A DNA stretch of 64,000 nt from Gimesia benthica (GTDB lineage Bacteria > Planctomycetota > Planctomycetia > Planctomycetales > Planctomycetaceae): assembly GCF_009720525.1 (NCBI RefSeq), contig NZ_CP043930.1:2701501-2765500 (forward strand), in the 5' to 3' direction. This document shows positions 34,913-45,563 of this stretch, in pieces (the stretch's first letter is position 1; the number at the start of each line of letters is the position of its first letter). The position numbers were made by a program, and so were the translations under genes. Below the pieces are notes generated by a model, which saw nothing but the letters and a program-made list of their open reading frames with translations, did no database searches and was not told the origin of the DNA.

Positions 34913-36142
34913 TCAGGCAGTCTCTTCCGTAGCCTGTGTCGGCGCGGATTCCACCCAGTGCATCACAACCACAATCAGCACTCCGGACAGCATGAATCCA
35001 CTTATGACGGGAATGACGGTGCCGTTATAACTGTGACCAATCAGAATCCCACAGGGAACTGAGATCAGCGTGGATAGTGCGCCCATCACTGCCGCTCCGA
35101 TGCCGGCGATATGCCCCAGTGGCTCCATTGCCATCGCATTCAGATTGCCATACATGATTCCGAAGCAGAACAGAATGATCATCATATAACCCATCATCGT
35201 CCACAGCGGGGGTTGTCCTCCCGTACTCAGAACGTACACGAAGAACAGCAGGGAGATGACCGTCGAAAACTTTTTGGACCACCGCGACAGGTTCTGCATC
35301 CCGAACCGCATAACCAGTCGCCCGTTCACAAACGAAGCACTGCCGATACAGAGGGCCAGGATGGCGAAGTACAGCGGAAACATGGTTCCCAGTTTGTACT
35401 GTTTCTGAAAGATCTGCTGGGCGGAACTCAGATATCCCAGGAACGCACTGGAAATCAACCCCAGAGAAATCGTGTAACCCAGCGAAACGCGGTGTGAGCA
35501 GACTTCAATCACAGCAGACTTGATGCGTGCGATCGAGAAGGGAATCCGCCGCTCTACACTCAGAGTTTCGGGCAGACGCAGCGCAAACCAGGCGAGGGTC
35601 AGCAGTCCGCAGACCAAGAGTGCAGCAAAGATGGCGCGCCAGTGTGCGATCAGTAAAATCCCCTGCCCCAGGGTAGGGGCGATTGCCGGAACGAAAATGA
35701 AGATCGTCATCACAAACGACATGACCCGGGCCATTGCGGGGCCTTCGTACTGATCGCGAACGATTGCCACGATAACACACCGGGGCGCTGCCAGCCCGAG
35801 TCCCTGGAGAAACCGTCCCCCGAGCATGACGTTCAGATCTGTAGCAAACAGTGAAAACAGGCTACCTGTCAGAAACAGACCGAATCCAAGGTAGACAGCT
35901 GGTTTTCGGCCGGTGGTGTCTGAGAGTGGACCATACACGCCCTGCCCGAACGCGAGCCCCAGAAACAGAAACGAGACAATCAGCTGACTGTCATTGGCCT
36001 CTCGGGCACCGAGATCCTGACCGATTTCTGTCAGGGCAGGCAGCATCGCATCGATCGAAAGTGCGACCAGCGACTGCATCAAAGCCATCATCGCCACAAA
36101 TTCCGCAAAGGAAATCGCGACGGGTTCTCGTTTCACACTCAA
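34913..36142 (-). CDS. MFS multidrug transporter, Bcr/CflA type
   Basis: This 409-residue transporter has 12 predicted helices. The first helices contain ALSIDAMLPALTEIGQDL and GLAFGQGVYGPLSDTTGRKP, the Bcr/CflA pattern with the MFS motif A (GPLSDTTGRKPA). It belongs to the drug:H+ antiporter group 12 TMS and would export small toxic compounds. The start is TTG 36140-36142 without a strong site, so a GTG two codons downstream is possible. It is a single gene. Confidence 0.88.
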   Translation of the reverse strand: MSVKREPVAISFAEFVAMMALMQSLVALSIDAMLPALTEIGQDLGAREANDSQLIVSFLFLGLAFGQGVYGPLSDTTGRKPAVYLGFGLFLTGSLFSLFATDLNVMLGGRFLQGLGLAAPRCVIVAIVRDQYEGPAMARVMSFVMTIFIFVPAIAPTLGQGILLIAHWRAIFAALLVCGLLTLAWFALRLPETLSVERRIPFSIARIKSAVIEVCSHRVSLGYTISLGLISSAFLGYLSSAQQIFQKQYKLGTMFPLYFAILALCIGSASFVNGRLVMRFGMQNLSRWSKKFSTVISLLFFVYVLSTGGQPPLWTMMGYMMIILFCFGIMYGNLNAMAMEPLGHIAGIGAAVMGALSTLISVPCGILIGHSYNGTVIPVISGFMLSGVLIVVVMHWVESAPTQATEETA

Positions 36143-36337
36143 GGAATGCTATTTTCTACTAGAAGGAGATCCAGGGAGTCATCAGTTGTACGGGCGCCCG
36201 CCCGAGAATCATATCGTTCTACCCCCGTGGAGAAAACCATGCTTCTTCCCCGAATGTTCCTCTTGCTGAAATGATCGTGAAATCCTATCTTGCGTGGTGT
36301 TTGAGTTATTCCCTATTTCCTTCGAAAGACAATTACC

Positions 36338-36604
36338 ATGCAAAGTGCAGAAGGTTGGCGTTCCATTTTAGAGAACTGGCCCGAAGTGATCCCCAAGCGG
36401 GGCATTATCATCACAAATTACCAGGAATCCATTCCGTTTCAGAACTTCCTGCTCTCCACAGGCGTGGTACTGCTGGAGCGGGATAAGCCGGATTCCCTCG
36501 GAGCACGTAAAGTCATGCTGTCATACGAAGCAATCAGCGCTATCAAGCTGACCGACACAATGGAACTGGCCCGCTACCAGGTCATGGGCTTCCAGCCGGT
36601 ATAA
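36338..36604 (+). CDS. Small conserved protein of unknown function
   Basis: The 88-residue cytoplasmic protein begins MQSAEGWRSILENWPEVIPK and continues with RGIIITNYQESIPFQNFLLS and KVMLSYEAISAIKLTDTMEL, alternating beta-like and helical segments. It has no signal peptide or membrane helix and no recognised domain. The regular codon use suggests a real gene. It lies alone between the divergent MFS gene and the convergent prenyltransferase gene. Confidence 0.7.
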   Translation: MQSAEGWRSILENWPEVIPKRGIIITNYQESIPFQNFLLSTGVVLLERDKPDSLGARKVMLSYEAISAIKLTDTMELARYQVMGFQPV

Positions 36605-36632
36605 GTAAAACGGACTTCTCTGCCTGCCCCGA

Positions 36633-37532
36633 TCAGGTGACCGCCATCCAGCGGGAGAGCAGGATCGTGGGCAGCAGCAACGCCGCTGTCAGAATCGCGT
36701 AGGCAGGGTTGGTTGTCCAGACAAAGACCATGATCGCATTCAGCATCACGTAAGAGATGAGCATGGTCTTGACGGCGATCTGCACGTTCTGGGGTGCGGG
36801 GTTCAGAATGGCCTGCACCAGCCGCCGGTTGATGGTCAGAATCACCACACCTGCCGCCGCCAGGACCATCGTCAGATTGATTTCCCGCGGCCAGGGATAG
36901 GTCGCCAGCATCCAGACCAGGCCGCCGAGACCAGCGTTAATCACCAGCAGCCCTCCAATCAGGTGACCGCGATGACTCTGTTTCGCTTCCATCCGGGCAA
37001 ACCAGGTGAGCCCCATGATGAAGAGTCCCATGGCTGCCGCGATGCGTAATTGGGGTTTGACCCACAGATTGATCTCGCGTTCCACCGCACTGGCCCCGAG
37101 CATCAGGTTCAGAAAGCGACAGCTGCCCATCATGACCGGACCGAGGAACGTCTTCTTCAGAATCACGTCATAGCCCAGGATCGCGACGACCAGCAGGCCG
37201 GCGACAATCAGGCTCTGCGTCCCCACCGTCTGGGCAGCCCCGACACCGGCCAGCATTAACATGCCCCCCAGCACCGCAGCGTTCCGAGTAGATATGCGTC
37301 CGGAAGGAATCGGACGGGACGGCCGTTCTTCAGCATCCAGTTTCCGGTCGAAGACATCGTTGAAGACCATCCCTGCGAGGTACAGCCCCGCTGATGCGAC
37401 CAATAATAATCCAAAATCCAGCCGCGGTTCAAACGAATTATGCGTCAGCAGAAAACCCAGGATGATGTCCGACATCGCTGTGAACACCGTGGGAAACCGC
37501 ATTAGTTGTAAATACGCGAGACACTTTTTCAT
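36633..37532 (-). CDS. eboC: UbiA-type prenyltransferase, EboC-like
   Basis: This is a 299-residue protein of 8-9 membrane helices. GMVFNDVFDRKLDAEERPSR (about 54-73) is the first aspartate-rich motif (NDxxD plus DAEERPSRP) of the UbiA superfamily. The second region, near residue 110, is less conserved than in UbiA, as in the EboC group. EboC belongs to the Ebo cluster, which exports or modifies an unknown signal. It follows the inositol-phosphate synthase gene by 14 bp. Other Ebo genes (A, B, D, E) are not in this window. The ATG at 37530-37532 is the only good start. The exact product is unknown. Confidence 0.8.
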   Translation of the reverse strand: MKKCLAYLQLMRFPTVFTAMSDIILGFLLTHNSFEPRLDFGLLLVASAGLYLAGMVFNDVFDRKLDAEERPSRPIPSGRISTRNAAVLGGMLMLAGVGAAQTVGTQSLIVAGLLVVAILGYDVILKKTFLGPVMMGSCRFLNLMLGASAVEREINLWVKPQLRIAAAMGLFIMGLTWFARMEAKQSHRGHLIGGLLVINAGLGGLVWMLATYPWPREINLTMVLAAAGVVILTINRRLVQAILNPAPQNVQIAVKTMLISYVMLNAIMVFVWTTNPAYAILTAALLLPTILLSRWMAVT

Positions 37533-37546
37533 GCTGACGTTGATTT

Positions 37547-38761
37547 CTATTCCTCGGAAACGGCGTCGGCCCAGGCTTCCAGCTGCTGGTACTGTCGTTC
37601 AAATTCGGGCGTGGTTGCCTGCATCGGGCTCTTGAAGAACGAACTCAGATACGACATCACACCACTGCGACCACCACGCCGCCATTCCCGTTCGGTAAAG
37701 CGAACCATATCGAGCATCAGGGGAGCAGCCAGGATCGAGTCGGTTCCCTGCCAGGTGAACTGCAGCGCCATTTTGGTATCGAGGAAGCCCTGAAAGTGAA
37801 TGTGGTCCCAGGCGGTCTTCCAGTCACCCATCGATTCAATGTATTCAATGGAGACCAATGTCTGCGGTTTGTATCCCAGGATTTCGGTCAGCAGATGATC
37901 TTTTGAATGGACCTTGTTCGACTTATTGACTGGGTCGTCCAGCACTTTGCCGTCCAGGTTACCGAAGATGTTATGTCCGACCCAGCTCATCACGTTGAGG
38001 TTACGATGAGCAAACATCGGGGCCAGTACACTCTTCATCAGAGTCTCACCGGTCTTACCGTCCCGACCTCCGTGTAAAACTTGCTTTTCTTCTGCCAGTT
38101 CGATCATCGCCGGCAGATCGGTGGCTGCGGAAGGAGTGAAGTTGAGATGCGAACAGCCGGCTTCCATCGCGGCAATCGCATACAGCGAACTGGCGGGAAC
38201 CGGAGATGTCACTCCGTTTTCGAGGGCGTCTTTGAGTTCAGCCAGGCTGAGCGATTTCGCTGCTTCATCGACCGGCGGTTCGGTAGAAGCCAGGTTGACC
38301 ACAACGACGTGGCCCAGATCATGCTTTTCCTGGAACTCTTTGATATCCGCAGTCAGACGGGCCAGCGTTTCCTGCAGAGTTTCTGTATCGAACTTACGAA
38401 CGGCATCACCGGCGAGAGATCGAATCGTATCTCCGACATGGATCAGCGTTCCCGGCTTGACGTTTTCATCGAAGGCCTTGAGATCTTCTTCGACGGCCTG
38501 CAACAGCGCGGGGTGGAACACGCCTGAGTTTTCACTGAAGTATTTCGCGGCTTCGACAAACGAGGTATCGCGGATTTCGTGACCGCCGATGACGAACTGA
38601 TCCCAGTCGCGCAGATTCAGTTTCTTAAAGTAGGGATTTTCTGAAACAAGACCGCTGGTGCCGGTCAGGCCTTTCGTCAATGCGGAAAGCCCCACTGCGG
38701 CTGTGGTAGCCACACCGCCCCATGCTCCGATAATCCAAATCCCGATACGTTGTTGCGTCAT
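37547..38761 (-). CDS. ino1: Inositol-3-phosphate synthase
   Basis: This 404-residue NAD-dependent enzyme of the MIPS family isomerises glucose 6-phosphate to inositol 3-phosphate. The Rossmann loop GAWGGVATTAAVGL is at 12-25. Later blocks are SENPYFKKLNLRDWDQFVIG, LNFTPSAATDLPAM and the phosphate-site segment HNIFGNLDGKVLDDPVNKS. SKVHSKDHLLTEILGY carries the conserved catalytic lysines. It is co-transcribed with the EboC-like gene downstream. In bacteria this enzyme also feeds phosphoinositol or glycolipid synthesis. Confidence 0.93.
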   Translation of the reverse strand: MTQQRIGIWIIGAWGGVATTAAVGLSALTKGLTGTSGLVSENPYFKKLNLRDWDQFVIGGHEIRDTSFVEAAKYFSENSGVFHPALLQAVEEDLKAFDENVKPGTLIHVGDTIRSLAGDAVRKFDTETLQETLARLTADIKEFQEKHDLGHVVVVNLASTEPPVDEAAKSLSLAELKDALENGVTSPVPASSLYAIAAMEAGCSHLNFTPSAATDLPAMIELAEEKQVLHGGRDGKTGETLMKSVLAPMFAHRNLNVMSWVGHNIFGNLDGKVLDDPVNKSNKVHSKDHLLTEILGYKPQTLVSIEYIESMGDWKTAWDHIHFQGFLDTKMALQFTWQGTDSILAAPLMLDMVRFTEREWRRGGRSGVMSYLSSFFKSPMQATTPEFERQYQQLEAWADAVSEE

Positions 38762-39038
38762 GATATTGCCTGAAATCTGATAAAAGTTGGTCTAATGGTA
38801 ATCGTTGTTGTTAGCTGGCCGGGTGGGAGCAGTCCAGTAGAGAACGGCGGACATGAGGCCGACCGGAACTCCTGACTACTGATGCTGGATCACCATCTCT
38901 GAGGGAAGTTGATGACAATAAATTGTCAGAAAATATATTTAAATTTGCTTAATATTATAGATGGCAGCCGTCAGTTCACAATCAAGGAAATGCCAGACTC
39001 ACCCACATTTTTATCTGATCTGTCTCTGGGGACTCGGC

Positions 39039-40885
39039 TCAGCTGGTTTGTAATGTCTGCTCAATCCAGTCCATGAGTGACTGCTTGAATTCTTCAATCG
39101 TCGCCACCGCGGACGCTTTGGTTTCTGCCAGCTGACCGGCTTCAGAGACCTCCGCCTGGGCAAAATAGTAGAACTTGATCTTTGGCTCTGTACCTGACGG
39201 ACGCACACCCAGCTGAACTGTCAGCGGCGAGCCTTCGGCCCGCGCTTCAAACATCAGAACATTTCCTTTGGGTTTAGAAAAGGTCTCAGCAGTGGTATTT
39301 TCGGGTAATGAACGAATTTCGAGATCCGCGTAATCGCGGACCAGGGTGAACGTCAGCTGCCCCATTTTCTGTGGAGGCGTGCTGCGAAACGCCTTCATCA
39401 GCTGCCTGATCTGCTCGTTACCTTGCGACCCCTTGCATGTCTTGGACACCTGGCCTTCCAGATGAAATCCATGCTCAACATAGAGTTCGTCCAGGCGATT
39501 GAGCAGGGTTTTCCCCTCACTCTTCAATTCTGCCGCCAGTTCACAGGCCCAGAGGGCACCAATGGCGGCGTCTTTGTCGCGACAGTAGGTTCCTGCCAGG
39601 TAACCCAGCGATTCTTCCGTACCGAAGACGAATTTGTCCGGACCTTCCGCATCCATTGTCTCGGCAATGTATTTGAATCCGACCAGCAGGTTGTTAATGA
39701 TCCGTGCACCGGCGCTCCGTGTGATCGCAGCAATCAGCGGCGTGGTGACAATTGTCTCCACAACATAATGCTCGGAGGTCAGGCTTCCATTCTCTTGTTG
39801 TTTGCGTAACACATAATCGGCGAGCAGTGCCCCAACCTGATTACCGGTCAGATGCACGAATTCACCAGCATCGTTTTTGACGCAGACACCCAGTCGATCC
39901 GCATCCGGGTCACTGGCCAGAATGATCTCTGCTCCGGTCTGCGATGCCTGCTCGATGGCCGGCTGATAGACTTCATCCCGTTCCGGGTTAGGCAGCTGGT
40001 CAGGTACATTCGGAAAGTTGCCGTCCTGTTCGCACTGCGGCTCGAACCGCTCAATGCCTTTGAAGCCAACGTGCTGCAGCACATGAAAGACAGAGGTTTC
40101 TCCTACACCGTGGAGAGGTGTGAAAAGCCCTTTCAGTTCGCGGGCACTGGAATGACTGTGCTCGGCGACGCACTTGCGATACTCGCCGGCAACCTCCTCG
40201 TCGATCAGTTGGATCGCTCCCTGTTCAACCGCGGTGTCAAAATCGACGACAGGAATTTCTGTCGCCTGATAGACTTCGTCAATAATTCCCTGGTCGTGTG
40301 GCGGCAGAACCTGCCCACCGGTGGACCAGTAGGCTTTGAACCCATTGTCCGAGGGGGATTGTGCGAGGCAGTGATCATGGCCCCGACGTCACAGCCCAGC
40401 TGACGAACCGCAAAAGAGAGTTCCGGCGTGGAACGGGATGTCTTGAAAAAGTAAACCGTCAGACCATGGGCGGCCAGCACACTGGCTGCAATGCGGGCGA
40501 ATTTCGAGGAATTGATGCGCGAGTCATGGGCAATCGCGGCCTTACCTGTTTCCTGTCCCGAGAATTTTTTGTAATACGCGGCCAGTCCATGTGCCGACTC
40601 GGCAATCGTCCGCTCGTTGATCGTCGCCGAACCCAGCTCACTCATCAGCCCCCGACGTCCACCGGTTCCAAACGGGATCACTTCCCAGAAGTAGGTATCG
40701 AGATCTTCAAAGGCTTTATCTTCAATCAACTGGAGCAGTGCCGGCTGATAGCTGGCATACTGAGGTTCAGTAACCCAGCGTTTGAGATTTTCGAAAGCGG
40801 ATTCGGAAAGCTGTTTTTCTGAGACAGCATTCTGAGCCAGGTCGAGTGCCTGCTTGGGAGTGATAGAAGGGGACGGCTGGTTCAT
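39039..40885 (-). pseudogene. Phosphohexomutase (PGM/PMM family), frameshifted
   Basis: Two overlapping frames make one alpha-D-phosphohexomutase of 615 residues. The first, 40205-40885, contains IPFGTGGRRGLMSE and the catalytic serine loop ending TASHNPP (about 171). The second, open from about 40357 to 39039, continues with SDNGFKAYWSTGG, the metal motif DPDADRLGV, and the C-terminal RPSGTEPKIKFYYF phosphate loop. A one-base deletion in the five-G run (plus strand) at 40353-40357 separates them. All key residues are kept on both sides, so this is recent or a sequencing error. It converts glucose 1-phosphate and 6-phosphate or related sugars. Confidence 0.9.
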
Positions 40886-41497
40886 CCTGTTCTCGTTTTC
40901 ATTGTTGAGACCGCGGGAACTGGTTTCTATGTGCGTAAAATCATATATATCAGTTGTTTCTGCTTCAGAACCGGAGCAGTTCCCAGACCGCTATCACGCC
41001 CCAGGGTGGTGTGAACGGGTTCTGAATCTGGATTAGATTGTAAAGGGAACTTCTCCCAGAGCCAACCCTCACGCCCTCTCCGATTCTACGGTCGCGTGCA
41101 GGAATCGCTCTGGATGTCACGTTCAGAAATTGAAATCGAGACTTTTCATCAATCGAGATTGCGACTCCAGTTATCCTGATCAGCGCGAATGTAGGAATCA
41201 GTCAGGAAACGCCTCTGACCGTGGCACTGAATTTTTGCCCATAACGATCAAATCCATTTCGTTAAGACTTTGCCAGATTTTAGTTTCCCAACGATCAAGT
41301 CCTTGATTCCCCATCACCGCGGTGGCAGAATAGGTGAGTTAAACGTTATACAGATTAACTGGATACACCAATCTTGATTTCAGAATCAGATGAAATCGGG
41401 AGCGAGTCTTCCTGTTTCGCAACCTGATTCCTGCGATTCCGCTCCAATGTCCTGATCCATGATGAACCCGCTTGATAATCCAAATTAAGGTAGCATT
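40886..41497. other. Long intergenic region before the Hsp70 gene
   Basis: 612 bases without a supported gene lie between the divergent phosphohexomutase and Hsp70 genes. A near-identical 13-base direct repeat (AACGATCAARTCC) occurs at 41243-41255 and 41290-41302. No confident promoter, terminator or RNA is visible. It probably carries both promoters and may hold the heat-shock control of the Hsp70 gene. Confidence 0.4.
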
Positions 41498-43081
<1,584 letters not shown>

Positions 43082-43087
43082 AAATCA

Positions 43088-43125
43088 GTGCGGCGGGTCA
43101 TCTTCGCCCCGCCGCACCCTTTCTA
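43088..43125 (+). terminator. Hairpin after the Hsp70 gene
   Basis: A perfect 10-bp GC-rich stem (43088-43097 with 43108-43117) is followed by CCTTTCT. It can be a weak terminator or an mRNA stabilising hairpin between the two co-directional genes. Confidence 0.55.
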
Positions 43126-43187
43126 ATAAGTGTCGCTGATGTTTTTCAATTCGTGATTTCACAACACAGAGCAAGGAGTTCTCTCAG

Positions 43188-44225
43188 GTGGCAATTGACG
43201 TCTACAAGGAATGGCTGGGAATCCCGGAAGGCGAACGTCCTCCACACCACTACGACTTACTGCGTCTGGTCAAATTCGAAGATGATGAAGAGAAGATTCG
43301 AGCTCATTACAAGAAGCTGAATAATCACGTTCGAAAATACGCCGCCGGAAAATACTCCAACGAATCTCAGGAACTGCTCAACGAACTGGCCAAGGCCATG
43401 CTCTGCCTGACTGACCCGGAGCGGAAACGCGAGTACGACGAAAGCTTGGGCCGCGAGTTTGATGAAGATGAACTCACCGGTCCACAGTCCGTTGAACAGG
43501 TACTGGTCGAACAGGGACACATCACCAAAGAGCAGGCAGCCGAGCTCAAAGGTTTTGCAGATCAGCGTGGACTGACCATGCGTGATGCCGCCGTCCAGAT
43601 GCGATTGGTCAACGCGGCCACCGCCACACAGGCCATGGCTCGCTCCCAGGGCATGCCTTACATCGACCTGGAGGAAACTCAGCCGGATAACGATATTCTT
43701 CTCGAACTCCCCCAGCACGTCGCCAAACGAAACACGATTCTGCCGCTGTTCATCGACGATGACATGCTGCTGGTTGCCTGTGCGGATCAACCCACCCACG
43801 AACTCGAAGATGACCTGCGGATGCGATACCAGGTTCCCTCTCGCTGGGTTCTCGCGATGCCCCGCTCGATCAACGAGGGGATCAAAAAGTACTACGCAGC
43901 CGCCGAAGAGAGCGAAGCAGAAGAAGAAGTAGTAGTAGAAGAGACCACTTCCAAAAAGTCAGCCAAAGCTGCCAAGCCGGCCAAAAAGCCCGAGAAAAAG
44001 AAACCCGCGAAGGGTGGAAGTCAACTCGCGCCTGAGCAGCTGAAGGAGAGGAAACAGCTCTCGATCATCTTCAGTGGCTGGGCTTTCATCGCCGCCCTTC
44101 TGGTCGATCAGTTTGTTCTGAAACCCTATGTCTTTTCGCAGACCTGGCCTTGGCCTTGGGTGCTCTCCACCCTTTCCGTGCCAGCGATCGCGTTCTACTG
44201 GATGTCGGGCATGTGGAAGAAATAA
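43188..44225 (+). CDS. Membrane protein with HPD-less J-like and MshEN-type domains
   Basis: This is a 345-residue protein in three parts. Residues 21-88 follow the J-domain helix pattern (PHHYDLLRLVKFEDDEEKIR, LNELAKAMLCLTDPERKREY), but the HPD tripeptide between helices II and III is absent. Residues 103-236 match the type II secretion ATPase N-terminal (MshEN) fold: VLVEQGHITKEQAAELKGFA, ARSQGMPYIDLEE and LPQHVAKRNTILPLFIDDDM. Residues 238-280 are a charged linker. Two membrane helices (291-312, 320-341) end the protein. The GTG start has an AGGAG site. MshEN domains in MshE bind c-di-GMP. Here binding is unproven. Confidence 0.8.
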   Translation: MAIDVYKEWLGIPEGERPPHHYDLLRLVKFEDDEEKIRAHYKKLNNHVRKYAAGKYSNESQELLNELAKAMLCLTDPERKREYDESLGREFDEDELTGPQSVEQVLVEQGHITKEQAAELKGFADQRGLTMRDAAVQMRLVNAATATQAMARSQGMPYIDLEETQPDNDILLELPQHVAKRNTILPLFIDDDMLLVACADQPTHELEDDLRMRYQVPSRWVLAMPRSINEGIKKYYAAAEESEAEEEVVVEETTSKKSAKAAKPAKKPEKKKPAKGGSQLAPEQLKERKQLSIIFSGWAFIAALLVDQFVLKPYVFSQTWPWPWVLSTLSVPAIAFYWMSGMWKK

Positions 44226-44244
44226 TTACAGGCCCCCAAACTTG

Positions 44245-45543
44245 TCAATCTTCTTTCTCTTCAGATTCAACGGGTGGCTGAGGCTTGAGTTCTGCCACCA
44301 GATGACCCAGCTTGCGGACTTCGATCACTTCCAGTTGATAACCCTGCCAGTCGCAGACATCGCCTACTTCAGGAATGCGTTCCAGTTTTTCGTGGAACAT
44401 ACCGGCTACGGTCAGCAGACCGTCATCGGCAATTTCATATTCCTGCTGCAGCTTGCGACAGAGGTAACGCAGGGTCGTAATTCCCTCGACGTGGTACACG
44501 CCCGGCTCGACTTCACGTACCGGATCACGGCGTAAAATGCGTCTGGCCCGACTCGGTTCCGGAGACAAAATGGTATCAATGATATCATCAAAGGCGACGA
44601 TGCCGATCGTTTCCCCATATTCGTCGACGACAGAGGCGAAGTTACACTCTTCTGCCTGAAACCGGGTGTAGACGTCTGCCAGGTTAGAACACCAGGGCAC
44701 ATGAATGACCCGCTTCGACTTCTTATTCAGCGAAGAAGTCGAAAACGAAGACAGCTCGGATAAGGAAATAATGCGATCGATCTCTTCCGAGTCCACCCCC
44801 TGCTTACGCAGGATGATGTAATCGGTATTGGGGGTAATCCGGGTCAGGTCTTCCAGTTGCAGAGGCATGTTAAATGTGAGATAGGTCCCCCGGGGACGCA
44901 TCGCCTCTTCAACGAGGATTTCCGAAAGGTCCAGAATGTTATGCAGGATCTGCCGCTCGTGGCGAATCACTTCTTCACTGGCACCTGACGCATCGACGGC
45001 ACGTTCCAGGTCTTCGGAATGCAGGTACGACTCTTTCTGAATATGCGGCCAGAAAGTCCGTCGCATCATACGACTGATTTTCTGTAACAGCGGAATCACC
45101 GGATCCAGTACGCGAATCGAAAATGCCAGTGGCCAGCTGACCATGATCGCAATCTTCTTGCGAAACACAATCGAAAGACTTTTGGGAAGCACTTCCCCAA
45201 ACAGAATGATCGCCAGCAGGCTGCCCACCGTGAAAAATCCGGCCGCAGCAGTCTGTCCCTCGTCTGCTAATTCCTTGGCTATCACACCGGCGACCGCAAA
45301 GTAGGACAGGTTAATCAGCAGGTTCCAGAATAGAACCGCCGTCAACAGGCGATCCGCATCGGCGGCCAGAGCAGCAACAATCTGTTCGCTGGACTTTCCC
45401 TTGCTAAACTGCCGGAGCTCAGCACGAGAGAGATAGAAGATGGCAGTCTCACTACCGGAAAAGAATCCGGAGGCACAGATCAGAGCCAGCAGAGCCAGGG
45501 CTCCGGGAAACCAGATTGCAATCGTATCAATTAATGCGATCAT
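44245..45543 (-). CDS. CNNM/CorC family membrane protein (HlyC-like)
   Basis: This 432-residue protein begins with a CNNM domain of 3-4 membrane helices (GFFSGSETAIFYLSRAELRQ near 25-45). Two CBS domains follow (about 205-335), containing FASVVDEYGETIGIVAFDDI and preceded by VEEAMRPRGTYL. It ends with a CorC/HlyC transporter-associated domain (DGLLTVAGMFHEKLERIPEV, then CDWQGYQLEVIEVRKLG). These proteins affect Mg2+/Co2+ export. The haemolysin label in databases is misleading. It converges on the J-MshEN gene with 19 bp between stops. Confidence 0.9.
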   Translation of the reverse strand: MIALIDTIAIWFPGALALLALICASGFFSGSETAIFYLSRAELRQFSKGKSSEQIVAALAADADRLLTAVLFWNLLINLSYFAVAGVIAKELADEGQTAAAGFFTVGSLLAIILFGEVLPKSLSIVFRKKIAIMVSWPLAFSIRVLDPVIPLLQKISRMMRRTFWPHIQKESYLHSEDLERAVDASGASEEVIRHERQILHNILDLSEILVEEAMRPRGTYLTFNMPLQLEDLTRITPNTDYIILRKQGVDSEEIDRIISLSELSSFSTSSLNKKSKRVIHVPWCSNLADVYTRFQAEECNFASVVDEYGETIGIVAFDDIIDTILSPEPSRARRILRRDPVREVEPGVYHVEGITTLRYLCRKLQQEYEIADDGLLTVAGMFHEKLERIPEVGDVCDWQGYQLEVIEVRKLGHLVAELKPQPPVESEEKED

Positions 45544-45563
45544 CGTGAAACGGGACGGCCGCT

